This document shows, piece by piece, positions 49,326 through 57,941 of a stretch of DNA of 64,000 bases. This DNA comes from Actinophytocola sp049647105 (GTDB lineage Bacteria; Actinomycetota; Actinomycetes; Mycobacteriales; Pseudonocardiaceae). Where the stretch lies: assembly GCF_049647105.1 (NCBI RefSeq), contig NZ_JBARWZ010000151.1, positions 15,064-79,063 on the forward strand. The letters run 5' to 3'. How positions within the stretch are numbered: the stretch's first letter is position 1; every line of letters begins with the position of its first letter. The position numbers and the translations under genes are program-made. The notes below the pieces were generated by a model that saw only the letters and a program-made list of their open reading frames with translations, was not told the origin of the DNA and made no database searches.

Positions 49326-50120
49326 GTGCCGCCCGCCACTCGACAGCTACCCCGTGCCGCGACCGCCAAAACTCCGCCGCCGACGAAGTTGGTCCGCCGC
49401 GCCCGGCGGATGACCAGAGTGCTGGCCGAGGCGTTCCCCGACGCGCACTGCGAACTCGACTTCACCAATCCGCTCGAGCTGGCCGTCGCCACGATCCTGT
49501 CCGCGCAGAGCACCGACGCGCGGGTCAACCTGACCACTCCGGCCCTGTTCAAGCGGTACCGGACGGCCGAGGACTACGCGGGCGCGGACCGGCTGGAGAT
49601 GGAAGAGCTGATCCGGCCGACCGGCTTCTTCCGGAACAAGACGAACTCGCTGATCGGGCTCGGGACCGCGCTGGTGGAGCGGTTCGGCGGCGAGGTCCCG
49701 AACACGCTGGCGGACCTCGTCACACTGCCCGGCGTCGGCCGCAAGACCGCGAACGTCATCCTCGGCAACGCGTTCGGCATCCCCGGCATCACGGTCGACA
49801 CGCACTTCGGCCGCCTGGTCCGCCGCTGGGAGTGGACCGAGGAGGAGGACCCGGTCAAGGTCGAGCACGAGATCGGCGAGCTGGTCCCCAAGAAGGACTG
49901 GACGATGCTCTCCCACTGGGTGATCTTCCACGGCCGCCGGGTGTGCCACGCGCGCAAGCCCGCGTGCGGTGCGTGCGTGCTCGCCAAGGACTGCCCGTCG
50001 TTCGGCACCGGGCCGACCGGGTTGGAGGAGGCGGCCAAGCTGGTCAAGGGGCCGGAGGCGCCGCAGCTCATCGACCTGGCCGAACGCGTCCGCAACGGGT
50101 ACAAGCCGGGGCACGCGTAG
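49326..50120 (+). CDS. nth: Endonuclease III
   Basis: A 264-residue base-excision repair glycosylase/AP lyase for oxidised pyrimidines. ATILSAQSTDARVN begins the fold. The helix-hairpin-helix is LPGVGRKTANVIL with the catalytic Lys, and the Asp follows in GITVDTHFGRL. The [4Fe-4S] cluster ligands are visible as CHARKPACGACVLAKDC (Cx6CxxCx5C). The N-terminal 30 residues (PPATRQLPRAATAKTPPPTK) are an added, Pro- and Lys-rich tail. The start is the GTG at 49326. It begins the nth-thioredoxin-Nudix-marP run, as in mycobacteria. Confidence 0.95.
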   Translation: MPPATRQLPRAATAKTPPPTKLVRRARRMTRVLAEAFPDAHCELDFTNPLELAVATILSAQSTDARVNLTTPALFKRYRTAEDYAGADRLEMEELIRPTGFFRNKTNSLIGLGTALVERFGGEVPNTLADLVTLPGVGRKTANVILGNAFGIPGITVDTHFGRLVRRWEWTEEEDPVKVEHEIGELVPKKDWTMLSHWVIFHGRRVCHARKPACGACVLAKDCPSFGTGPTGLEEAAKLVKGPEAPQLIDLAERVRNGYKPGHA

Positions 50121-50708
50121 ATGGGGAACGGAGCGCGGTGGTCGATAGCGGCGGTGATCCTGATGATCGCCGGTGTGGTCGCCATCTGGCCGCGCTCCGA
50201 ACCCGCTCCCGCACCGCCGAGGGACGCCACGCAGACCGCGCCGGACCTGTCGGAGGCACGCGCCAAGGCCGGGCTGCCCGCCTGCCCCGAAGGCGCGGAA
50301 GGCCCCGCTGACCTCCGGGGGATCACCGTCGAGTGCCTCGCGGACGGCGGCCCGCTCGACGTGGCCACCGCGCTCGGCGGTCGGGTGCTCGTCAACATGT
50401 GGGCCACCTGGTGCGAGCCGTGCAAGGCGGAGCTGCCGGTCCTCGCCGCGTACGCGGCCGAGCCGGACGCGATCCCCGTGGTCACCCTCGGCGTCGAGTC
50501 CCGGCCCGGTGACGCGCTCGAGCTGCTCACCGCGCTGAAGGTGCGGCTGCCGAGCCTGCTCGACGAGAACGGCATCACCAAGCAGAAACTGCACCCGATC
50601 GGTCTGCCCGCGTCGTACCTGGTGGACGACGGTGCGGTCACGCTGATCGAGAACCCTCGGGTGTTCACCTCGGTCGATCAGGTCAGGCAGGCAGTGGCGG
50701 ATGGCTGA
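50121..50708 (+). CDS. TlpA/ResA-like membrane-anchored thioredoxin
   Basis: A 195-residue thiol-disulfide protein, the counterpart of Rv3673c. An N-terminal membrane segment (WSIAAVILMIAGVVAIW) leads to an extracytoplasmic domain with the active site WATWCEPCKAELPVL and the cis-Pro region GLPASYLVD. Cys residues near 55 and 71 (LPACPEG, VECLADG) may form a structural disulfide. It immediately follows nth, and its end overlaps the Nudix start. It probably reduces exported proteins or cytochrome c; the partner is unknown. Confidence 0.88.
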   Translation: MGNGARWSIAAVILMIAGVVAIWPRSEPAPAPPRDATQTAPDLSEARAKAGLPACPEGAEGPADLRGITVECLADGGPLDVATALGGRVLVNMWATWCEPCKAELPVLAAYAAEPDAIPVVTLGVESRPGDALELLTALKVRLPSLLDENGITKQKLHPIGLPASYLVDDGAVTLIENPRVFTSVDQVRQAVADG

Positions 50709-51393
50709 GCACGGACCGCTGGTCGACCCGGCGACGACTCCCGGATGGCTGCGCCCGGTCGTCGAGGCCAGCCGCGACCTCGACGCGCAGCTGTTCCGCC
50801 GCATCTCCCCGCCGGCAGAGGACGCCCGCGACGCCGCTGTGCTGATCCTGTTGGGCGAGCACGAGACCCGCGGCCCGGACGTGCTGTTGCAGTTACGGGC
50901 CAACGGCGGCGGCGCGCACTCCGGGCAGGTCGCGTTCCCCGGCGGCTCCAGTGAGCCAGAGGACGACGGCCCGGTCGGGACCGCGCTGCGTGAGGCCGTC
51001 GAGGAGACCGGGCTGGACCCGGCAGGCGTGCGGCCGGTCGCGCTGCTGCCTCAGCTGCACATCCCCGTGTCCCGTTTCCACGTCACGCCCGTGGTCGCGC
51101 ACTGGGAGAAGCCGAGCCGAGTCTGGGCGGTCGACCCGGCGGAGAGCGCGGCCGTGGCCCGGGCGCCGATCGCTGACCTCGTCGATCCCGCGAACCGGTT
51201 CATGTGCCGCCATCCCTCCGGCTTTCTCGGTCCGGCGTTCGCCTTGCCAGGAATGCTTGTGTGGGGCTTTACTGCCGCACTGCTGACTCTGCTTCTCGAG
51301 CTCGGTGGCTGGGCCGAGCCGTGGAACGGTTCGGACATACGCGACCTTGACGCCGCTTGGCGTTCAGTTGGGCAGAGCGTCGGGGAGGTATGA
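50701..51393 (+). CDS. CoA-type Nudix pyrophosphatase
   Basis: A 230-residue Nudix hydrolase, the counterpart of Rv3672c. The box GGSSEPEDDGPVGTALREAVEETGLD is spread from residue about 81, and QVAFPGG before it matches the CoA-pyrophosphatase subfamily (UPF0035 pattern). It would cleave CoA to 3',5'-ADP and phosphopantetheine. The ATG lies inside the thioredoxin gene end. It precedes marP with a 4-bp gap. Confidence 0.88.
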   Translation: MAEHGPLVDPATTPGWLRPVVEASRDLDAQLFRRISPPAEDARDAAVLILLGEHETRGPDVLLQLRANGGGAHSGQVAFPGGSSEPEDDGPVGTALREAVEETGLDPAGVRPVALLPQLHIPVSRFHVTPVVAHWEKPSRVWAVDPAESAAVARAPIADLVDPANRFMCRHPSGFLGPAFALPGMLVWGFTAALLTLLLELGGWAEPWNGSDIRDLDAAWRSVGQSVGEV

Positions 51394-51397
51394 ACGG

Positions 51398-52582
51398 GTG
51401 AACTGGGTCGACCTTGTGGTGATCGTGCTTGCGATCCTGGCGGCGATCTCGGGGGCACGGCAGGGCGTGATCACCGCGCTGCCCGCGTTCATCGGGGTGT
51501 TGCTCGGCGCCATCGCGGGTATCAAGATCGCGCCGCTCGTGGTGAAGTACATCGAGTCGACGCCGACCAGGGTCGCCTTCGCCGTGGCGATCTTCGTGTT
51601 GCTGGTCGCACTGGGCGAGACGCTCGGTGTGTGGCTCGGCCGCAGTCTCCGCGAGAAGATCAGGTCACCGAAGCTCGCCGGGGTGGACAACGCGCTCGGT
51701 GCGATCGTGCAGGGCGCCGTGGTGTTCGTCGTGGCGTGGCTCATCGCGTTGCCGCTGGTCACCGTGGGTGGGTTACCGGACCTGGCGTCCGCCATCCGCA
51801 ATTCGACCGTGCTCGGCGGCGTCGACAAGGTGATGCCGCAGGCCGCGCAGGACCTGCCGGACGAGCTGCGCCGGCTGCTCGACGTGTCCGGCTTCCCCGA
51901 GGTCGTCGACCCGTTCGACCGGACCCCGAACCGTGAGGTCGAGCCGCCCGACCCCGCGCTGCAGAACAGCGCGGTCGTGCAGAACGTGCGGCCGAGCATC
52001 CTGAAGATCCACGCACGCGCCCCGTCGTGCTCGCGGGCACTGGAGGGCAGCGGTTTCGTGATCGCGCCGGAGCGGATGATGACCAACGCGCACGTCGTCG
52101 CCGGCACGTCCGAGGTCGTGGTGGAGACCGACGAGGGTCAGCTGAACGCGCGGGTCGTGCTGTACGACCCGGACACCGACGTCGCGGTGCTGTCCGTGCC
52201 CGGCCTGACCGCGCCGGCGCTGCCGTTCGCGGACCAGCCCGCGACCTCCGGTCAGGACGGGATCGTGCTCGGCTACCCGCTCGACGGTCCGTACCGCGCG
52301 GCGCCTGCCCGCGTGCGTGACCAGATCACGTTGACCGGCCCGGACATCTACGACGCGCGGCAGGTGCGGCGCGAGGTGTTCACGCTGCGCGCGCTGGTGC
52401 AGAGCGGCAACTCGGGCGGCCCGCTGGTCGACACGCGGGGCCGCGTGATCGGCGTGATCTTCGGCGCAGCCACGGACCAGTCCGAGACCGGCTTCGCACT
52501 GACCGCCGCCGAGGTGGCGGAGGAGGTCGAAGCGGCCCCGGACCTGTCGCGTGAGGTGGCGACCGGCAACTGCGCCGCCTAG
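51398..52582 (+). CDS. marP: Membrane-bound acid-resistance serine protease MarP
   Basis: A 394-residue protein, the counterpart of Rv3671c. Four N-terminal membrane segments form a CvpA-like domain (VVIVLAILAAISGARQGVIT and on to about 135). A periplasmic chymotrypsin-fold protease follows, with His in MMTNAHVVAG (about 231), Asp in DPDTDVAVLSV (about 260) and Ser in QSGNSGGPLVD (about 339). Two Cys residues (SCSRAL and the C-terminal NC) may form the redox disulfide known in mycobacterial MarP. GTG 51398 has GGGGAGG upstream. It supports growth at low pH in mycobacteria. Confidence 0.92.
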   Translation: MNWVDLVVIVLAILAAISGARQGVITALPAFIGVLLGAIAGIKIAPLVVKYIESTPTRVAFAVAIFVLLVALGETLGVWLGRSLREKIRSPKLAGVDNALGAIVQGAVVFVVAWLIALPLVTVGGLPDLASAIRNSTVLGGVDKVMPQAAQDLPDELRRLLDVSGFPEVVDPFDRTPNREVEPPDPALQNSAVVQNVRPSILKIHARAPSCSRALEGSGFVIAPERMMTNAHVVAGTSEVVVETDEGQLNARVVLYDPDTDVAVLSVPGLTAPALPFADQPATSGQDGIVLGYPLDGPYRAAPARVRDQITLTGPDIYDARQVRREVFTLRALVQSGNSGGPLVDTRGRVIGVIFGAATDQSETGFALTAAEVAEEVEAAPDLSREVATGNCAA

Positions 52583-52597
52583 GGGCCGGGCCACCAG

Positions 52598-53986
52598 CTA
52601 TTCCACGGTCGGCGGGGCCGCCGCGCAGTGCGTGCCCGGCCTCGGCATCTCCTTGTGCAGCACGTAGTTCGTGAAGACGGCGCGGGTGCAGTCCGTGCGG
52701 GCCATGACGCCGTGACCCCAGCCGTCGTAGGTGAGCAGGACGCTGTCGTCGAGCTGCCGGTTGACGTCCTTCGCCCACGCGTAACCCGTCGCCGGGTCGT
52801 GCAGCGAGTTCATGATCAGGATCGGCGGTGCGTCGTCGGTGTCGGTGCGGTGCTGCGGGTTCGGCACGTCCGATGGCCAGGCGGAGCACAGCGAAACGGC
52901 CGCCCATGCGAAGTGGGTGCGCATGGTCGGCGCGACCGCGTTCTGCTTGCGCCACAACGACAACCACTCGTCCTGCGAGGAGAACCGGAACCGGTGGTCG
53001 GTGCAGAACGCGGCGATCGGGAACGGTGTCGTCTCCTCGGCGGCACGCGTCGTGGTCGCGCCTTCGGACAGCTGCTTCAACCGCACGGCGAGGTCCGCCC
53101 AGTCCGGGCCGTAGAAATGGTCCAGGGTCAGCTGGGTCAGCGGGAGCGCGGGCATGGGCAGTTCACCACGCACCGCCTTGTCGTACAGGTCGCGATACAC
53201 CTGACTTACGTCCTGGCCATGCAGCGCGCACGTTTCGTCGCTCGCGCACCACTTCGCGAACTCGGTGAACGCGTCCTCACCGGCCATGACCTGTGTCGTG
53301 AGGAACTGCTTCCGTGTGAGGCCGTGGTCGAAGACACTGTCCAGCACCATGCCGCGCACCCGGTGCGGGAAGTTCTCCGCATACATCTGACCCGCCAACG
53401 TGCCGTACGAACGGCCGTACAGCGTGACCTGCCGCTCGCCGAGCGCGGCACGCAGCGCGTCGATGTCGTGCGCGACGCTCACGTTGTCGACGTGGTCGAG
53501 CAGCGGGCCGGTGTGCTCGCGGCAGCTGTCGCCGAGTTCGCGGGCGTAGGACTGGATGTCCGCGAGCCGCGCACCCGCCTCCGGGATCACGTTCGGCAGG
53601 TTCGCGACCAGGTCCGCGTCGCACTCGACCGGGTTGCTGCGGTTGGTGCCACGCGGGTCGTAGCTGACGACGTCGAACCGCTCGGACACCGCTGGCGGCA
53701 CGATGTTCCTGCCCAGCAACCGGTTCACGCCGGAGTCACCCGGCCCACCCGGCATGAACACGAGCGTGCCCTCACGTTTGCCTGTCGCCCGCGTGCGCGC
53801 CACCGCCACGCCGATCGTGCCCGCCGACGGGTGGGCGTAGTCGACCGGCACGGTGATCGTCGCGCACTCGACGGGATTTTCCGGCTCACACGGCCGCCAG
53901 TCGAGCCCCCTCGGCTCGGCGGTGGCGGTGCCGGCCGCGACGCCCGTCAGCAGCAGAGCGGCGAGCAGCACTGGACCACGCTTCAT
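52598..53986 (-). CDS. Secreted alpha/beta hydrolase, tripeptidyl aminopeptidase-like (S33)
   Basis: A 462-residue secreted enzyme. MKRGPVLLAALLLTGVAAG, then ATAEPRG, is a signal peptide. FMPGGPGDSGVNRLLG is the oxyanion region, the Ser is in LYGRSYGTLAGQM, the Asp in NSLHDPATGY and the His in GWGHGVMA. The plan matches Streptomyces SlpD/E and tripeptidyl aminopeptidases of family S33, which remove N-terminal peptides outside the cell. It is convergent with marP. Confidence 0.87.
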   Translation of the reverse strand: MKRGPVLLAALLLTGVAAGTATAEPRGLDWRPCEPENPVECATITVPVDYAHPSAGTIGVAVARTRATGKREGTLVFMPGGPGDSGVNRLLGRNIVPPAVSERFDVVSYDPRGTNRSNPVECDADLVANLPNVIPEAGARLADIQSYARELGDSCREHTGPLLDHVDNVSVAHDIDALRAALGERQVTLYGRSYGTLAGQMYAENFPHRVRGMVLDSVFDHGLTRKQFLTTQVMAGEDAFTEFAKWCASDETCALHGQDVSQVYRDLYDKAVRGELPMPALPLTQLTLDHFYGPDWADLAVRLKQLSEGATTTRAAEETTPFPIAAFCTDHRFRFSSQDEWLSLWRKQNAVAPTMRTHFAWAAVSLCSAWPSDVPNPQHRTDTDDAPPILIMNSLHDPATGYAWAKDVNRQLDDSVLLTYDGWGHGVMARTDCTRAVFTNYVLHKEMPRPGTHCAAAPPTVE

Positions 53987-54079
53987 CGCGTTTCCTCCCC
54001 GGTGTGTGGATCCCCGGGAACCGAGTCTGCCGCCGCCGGATCACCGACGTCTCCGGGAGAACCCTGAGATGTCCCCGGA

Positions 54080-55033
54080 CTATCGGGCGAGGAACTCGCT
54101 GATCGCGCGGTTGGTCGCGGCAGGCGCCTCCTGCGGCGGGAAGTGGCCGACGCCATCGAGCGTCGTCGTCCCCACCGGGCGCGTCGCCCACGCCGCCGAC
54201 GCCGTCAGCGTGCGCGGCAGCACGCACGGGTCGAGCGCGCCCGCGAGCTGTAGAACGGGCACGGTCACCTTGCGCTGCATGGCTTCCGCGAACCGGCGGC
54301 CCTCACCACGCAGCTGCGAGCGGCCGGCCCAGCGGTAGTACTCGAGCGCGCTGTGCGCGGCGCCGCGGACCATCATCGCCGAGCGGTGCCTGCCCGCGGA
54401 CATCGCGAAGTCCGATGTGTCCGTCCATTGTGGACCGGACCATCGGCGCATCAGTTCTTCGACGGTCGCCGCGTTGTCCCTGGTGAGCCAGCGTTCCGGC
54501 GCGAGCGGCACCTGTGCGCGGAACACGTGCCCGAGCGCGCGGGCCTGGTTGGTGTCCTTGCGGTGCAATACCGTGCGGCGCAGCTCCCTGCGCAGTGCCA
54601 TGGGATGCGCCGACGCGATCGAGGTGACTGACCGGACCAGCCGGGGGTGCAGCGCGGCGACCGTCCACGCGAGCATGCCGCCCCACGCATGGCCGACCAG
54701 GTGTGCCCGGGGCTCGCCAAGCGCCTTGATCAGGCCGCCGACATCGCCCGCGAGGGTCCAGCCGTCGTAGCCGCGCGGCGGCTTGTCGGAGTCGCCGTAG
54801 CCGCGCAGGTCGACCGCGACCGTGCGGTAGCCGGCGTCCGCGAGCGCGCCCAGCTGGTTGTGCCATGACCACCAGAAGCCGGTGAACCCGTGCAACAGCA
54901 GCACGAGCGGGCCCTCGCCGGTCTCGGCCACGTGCAGCCGGATGCCGTTGGCGTGGACGTCACGGTGCACCCACGGCCCGTCGAGACGCACGGTCGACGG
55001 GTCGGGTCGCACGATGGTGCCCGCGCCGCTCAA
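54080..55033 (-). CDS. ephE: Alpha/beta hydrolase, epoxide hydrolase-like (EphE)
   Basis: A 317-residue alpha/beta hydrolase, the positional counterpart of Rv3670. HGFTGFWWSWHNQLG is the HGxP-type oxyanion region. The nucleophile position is GHAWGGMLAW, which has Ala where the Asp or Ser nucleophile normally stands one place earlier (xHAWG). The Asp/His end (GALDPCV, GVGHFPPQEAP) is usual. The TTG at 55033 overlaps the holin-like gene (TTGA). With the altered nucleophile it may be inactive or bind another ligand; the Ala is in the elbow as I read it. Confidence 0.75.
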   Translation of the reverse strand: MSGAGTIVRPDPSTVRLDGPWVHRDVHANGIRLHVAETGEGPLVLLLHGFTGFWWSWHNQLGALADAGYRTVAVDLRGYGDSDKPPRGYDGWTLAGDVGGLIKALGEPRAHLVGHAWGGMLAWTVAALHPRLVRSVTSIASAHPMALRRELRRTVLHRKDTNQARALGHVFRAQVPLAPERWLTRDNAATVEELMRRWSGPQWTDTSDFAMSAGRHRSAMMVRGAAHSALEYYRWAGRSQLRGEGRRFAEAMQRKVTVPVLQLAGALDPCVLPRTLTASAAWATRPVGTTTLDGVGHFPPQEAPAATNRAISEFLAR

Positions 55034-55539
55034 GGACGGCGCGGTTCCAGCTCGTAGTGCTCGTCGTCACCGCGGCCGCGCAGCGTGGCGATGGTGTCCT
55101 TCGCCGAGTCGATCGTCCGCTGCGGCGCGCGGATCCGCTTGAACTTGCGGATCCCGACGAACACGAGCAGGGCGACGACGACGATGAAGATCACGAACGT
55201 GATGAGGAAGCCCGCCCACGGGTGGTCTTCCCAGTCCAGGAGGTCGTTGATCCCGAGCGAGAACGCGACGAAGAGGAACGGGATGGAGAGCAGCAGCACG
55301 ACGAGCGCGATGATGAGCGAGACGCTGCCCGTGAGGCCTTTCTTGATCTCACCGGTGACCTCGGACTTCGCCAGCTCGAGCTCGCCCCTGATCAGCGTCG
55401 AAAGGTGCGTCGTGGCGTCCCTGACCAGCCCGCCGATCGACTGGTCCCCCGGTGTGCTCGCGTCGTCCGATAGCGGGATCGACGGGACCCTGGGCAGTCC
55501 TGCCCCGTTTCCGTGGCTGTTCTCGCGCGCACTGGTCAC
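55030..55539 (-). CDS. Phage holin family membrane protein (DUF1469-like)
   Basis: A 169-residue protein, the counterpart of Rv3669. A soluble start (SIGGLVRDATTHLSTLIRGELELAKSEV) matches the Phage_holin_3_6 domain entry, and two membrane segments follow (VSLIIALVVLLLSIPFLFVAFSLG and FLITFVIFIVVVALLVFVGI). Despite the family name it is a chromosomal membrane protein with no known lysis role. It is coupled to ephE by overlap. Confidence 0.83.
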   Translation of the reverse strand: MTSARENSHGNGAGLPRVPSIPLSDDASTPGDQSIGGLVRDATTHLSTLIRGELELAKSEVTGEIKKGLTGSVSLIIALVVLLLSIPFLFVAFSLGINDLLDWEDHPWAGFLITFVIFIVVVALLVFVGIRKFKRIRAPQRTIDSAKDTIATLRGRGDDEHYELEPRRP

Positions 55540-55585
55540 CGCGACATCGTGCCACGTGCGAATGAAAGAAGCTGGCCGGGCGGGG

Positions 55586-56749
55586 TCAATCCGCCGAATG
55601 AGCCTTGCTTCTACGCGCCAGCAGCATCGCGGCGAGCAGTGAGGCGAGCGCCGACGCGACCAGAACGGCGCCCTTCGCCAGCTCCATGTCGGGCCCGTCG
55701 AGTGACAGGTCGGCGATCAGCAGGCTCACCGTGAACCCGACCCCGCCGAGCATCGCGACCGCGGCGAGATCCCGTTTGCCCAGGTCGGGGGGTAGCCGGG
55801 CCACTCCGAGCCGGACGGCGAGCAGCGACGACCCGACGATCCCGACGATCTTGCCGACCACCAGCCCCGCGATGATCGCGAGCGAGAGCCGGTCGGTGAA
55901 CAGGCGGCCCAGCGCGTCCCCGCTGAGCGAGATGCCCGCCGCGAAGAACGCGAACACCGGCACGGCGAGCCCGGCCGACCACGGCTGCAACCGGTGCTCC
56001 AGCCGCAGGCACGGCGACTCCTCCTCGCCGGGGTCGGTGCGCACCCTGGTCAGCAGCGCGAGTGCGACCCCCGCGATCGTGGCGTGCACCCCGCACGAGT
56101 GGACGGCGACCCACGTGGCGACGGCGACCGGCACGTACACCCACGGCGTGCGGACCCGTTTGTGCTGCAGGAACCAGTAGAGCGCCAGCAGCGCCACCGC
56201 GACGGCCGCCGCGACGAGGTCGAACGAGCTGGTGAACAGGATCGCGATCACCAGGATCGCGCCGAGGTCGTCCACCACCGCGAGGCTGAGCAGGAACAAC
56301 CGTGCGCTGCTCGGCAGTCCCGACGCGGTCAGCGCGAGCACCCCGAGCGCGAACGCGATGTCCGTGGCGACGGGGATCGCCCATGCCTGCGCCATGCGCG
56401 GATCACCCCAGCCGACGCCGAGCGCGACCAGGGCGGGCACGACCATCCCGCCGATCGCGGCGATCACCGGCAGCAACGCGTTCTTGAGCTGTGACAGCTC
56501 GCCGACCACCAGCTCACGCTTCAGCTCGAGCCCGGCGACGAAGAAGAACAGCGCGAGCAGCCCGTCCTTGGCCCAGTCGCCGACGGTGAGGTTCAGGTGC
56601 AGGAAGTGCGGGCCGACCTCGGCGTCGCGCAGCGCCAGATAGGCGTCGGCCCAGGGCCCGTTCGCGGCGAACAGGGCGATCGCGGTGGCGATGAGCAGGA
56701 TGGACCCACCCACCGTCTCGGTGCGGAGGAAGCGCCCGAACTCAGTCAC
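55586..56749 (-). CDS. nhaA: Na+/H+ antiporter NhaA
   Basis: A 387-residue antiporter with 12 membrane segments. The paired Asp of the ion site lies in VATDIAFALGVL and in LAVVDDLGAI. The N-terminal GSILLIATAIALFAANGPW and FFVAGLELKREL are family landmarks. GTG 56749 has TGGAGA upstream; a longer reading frame to 56968 has no ribosome site. It exports Na+ or Li+ for protons and is activated by alkaline pH in known members. It is followed upstream by about 230 bp without a gene. Confidence 0.93.
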   Translation of the reverse strand: MTEFGRFLRTETVGGSILLIATAIALFAANGPWADAYLALRDAEVGPHFLHLNLTVGDWAKDGLLALFFFVAGLELKRELVVGELSQLKNALLPVIAAIGGMVVPALVALGVGWGDPRMAQAWAIPVATDIAFALGVLALTASGLPSSARLFLLSLAVVDDLGAILVIAILFTSSFDLVAAAVAVALLALYWFLQHKRVRTPWVYVPVAVATWVAVHSCGVHATIAGVALALLTRVRTDPGEEESPCLRLEHRLQPWSAGLAVPVFAFFAAGISLSGDALGRLFTDRLSLAIIAGLVVGKIVGIVGSSLLAVRLGVARLPPDLGKRDLAAVAMLGGVGFTVSLLIADLSLDGPDMELAKGAVLVASALASLLAAMLLARRSKAHSAD

Positions 56750-56980
56750 AGGTCTCCAGGGGTCGGCGGACTGACATGCCGACCAGGCTTCCCGGCTCAC
56801 CACCGTCGACCCTAGTGCCTCGTCCAGGCGGATGCGGCGGCATGATTCTCTTTCGGCCCCGCCGCCCGCCGGCCGCGTTGCCGAAAGGCCCGAGTACAAC
56901 CCGGTAGGAGGACCTTCCGGCGCCTTGCCGGCGAACACCGGGAGCCGCCGATAACCACCCCGATCCACCTGGACGGGGCA

Positions 56981-57700
56981 CTAGCCACCGACGGTGACAC
57001 CGAACAGCACCCCGACGAGATAGGTGACGAGCATCGTCAACGCGCCGACCCCGACGTTCCGGACGATCGCGCGGGCGACGTTCGCGTTGCCGAGCCGCGC
57101 GCTGACCGCCCCGGTGAGCACGAGCCCGGCCAGTACCGCCGCCGCACACGCCAGCACCCGCACGCTGACGTCCGGCACCGAGATGGCCAGCAACGGCAGC
57201 AACCCACCGATCGTGAACGCGACGAGCGACGCCCACGCCGCGTGCCATGGACTGGTGAGGTCGTCAGGATCGATGCCCAGCTCCGCCTCGGCGTGGGCCT
57301 CGAGCGCGTTGTTCTGGGTCAGCTCGCGCGCGACCTCGGCGGCGAGGCCGGGGGAGAGGCCACGCTCCTCGTAGATCTCGGCGAGCTCCTGCTCCTCCTC
57401 CTCGGGCATGGTGTCGAGTTCGTACTGCTCGAGCCGGAGCGCGGCCTGCTCGGTGTCCCGCTGCGTGGAGACGGAGACGTACTCGCCGCCCGCCATGGAC
57501 AGCGCCCCGGCGACCAGGCTCGCCACCCCGGCGACCAGGATCGCGGACCGGTCGGCCGTCGCCCCCGCCACGCCGACCGCCACCCCGGCAACGGACACGA
57601 TCCCGTCGTTGGCCCCCAGCACCCCGGCCCGCAACCAGTTGAGCCGCACACCAAGACTCGCATGGTGCGGCTCACCAGGATGGGTAACGGACACGGCCAT
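56981..57700 (-). CDS. VIT1/CCC1 family transporter
   Basis: A 239-residue membrane protein. WLRAGVLGANDGIVSVAGVAVGVAGA is the first pair of helices with the family Asp. GALSMAGGEYVSVSTQRDTE follows as the second landmark. An acidic cytosolic metal-binding loop (PEEEEQELAEIYEERGLS) and three more membrane segments complete it. It is expected to move Fe2+ or Mn2+ out of the cytosol. It is divergent from the Crp-like gene. Confidence 0.9.
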   Translation of the reverse strand: MAVSVTHPGEPHHASLGVRLNWLRAGVLGANDGIVSVAGVAVGVAGATADRSAILVAGVASLVAGALSMAGGEYVSVSTQRDTEQAALRLEQYELDTMPEEEEQELAEIYEERGLSPGLAAEVARELTQNNALEAHAEAELGIDPDDLTSPWHAAWASLVAFTIGGLLPLLAISVPDVSVRVLACAAAVLAGLVLTGAVSARLGNANVARAIVRNVGVGALTMLVTYLVGVLFGVTVGG

Positions 57701-57734
57701 ATTGAACCCTGTGTGGCAAAAGTTCGCTGACTGT

Positions 57735-57748
57735 CACACAACTGTGTG
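57735..57748. promoter_or_regulatory. Inverted repeat in the divergent promoter region
   Basis: CACACA-AC-TGTGTG is a near-perfect dyad between the VIT gene and the Crp-like gene, 35 bases from the VIT start. Crp-family proteins recognise TGTGA-type dyads, so the neighbouring regulator is a candidate ligand. The rest of this 241-bp gap ends in AT-rich TAGTTAAAATTTC (about 57886), a possible -10 for the Crp-like gene. Confidence 0.35.
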
Positions 57749-57941
57749 TTTCTGTCGGTGGTTCACTCGCACGGCGGAGCCAGTTATTCCCGTAGTTACC
57801 CTCGACGCCAGACATGGCAGTGTCGCTGACCCAAATGGTTGATTATTGCAAGCATCTGGTGTTAGCCCGGATTGTAACTGCTTCTGGTAGTTAAAATTTC
57901 ACCAGACTAGGGATTCCTGTCGTCGTTCGTGGGGATTCACA

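Noticed and set aside
55030..55539. A prophage remnant because of the holin-family name
   Set aside because: The gene is the conserved chromosomal neighbour of ephE in the mycobacteria-like order. No other phage genes are nearby.
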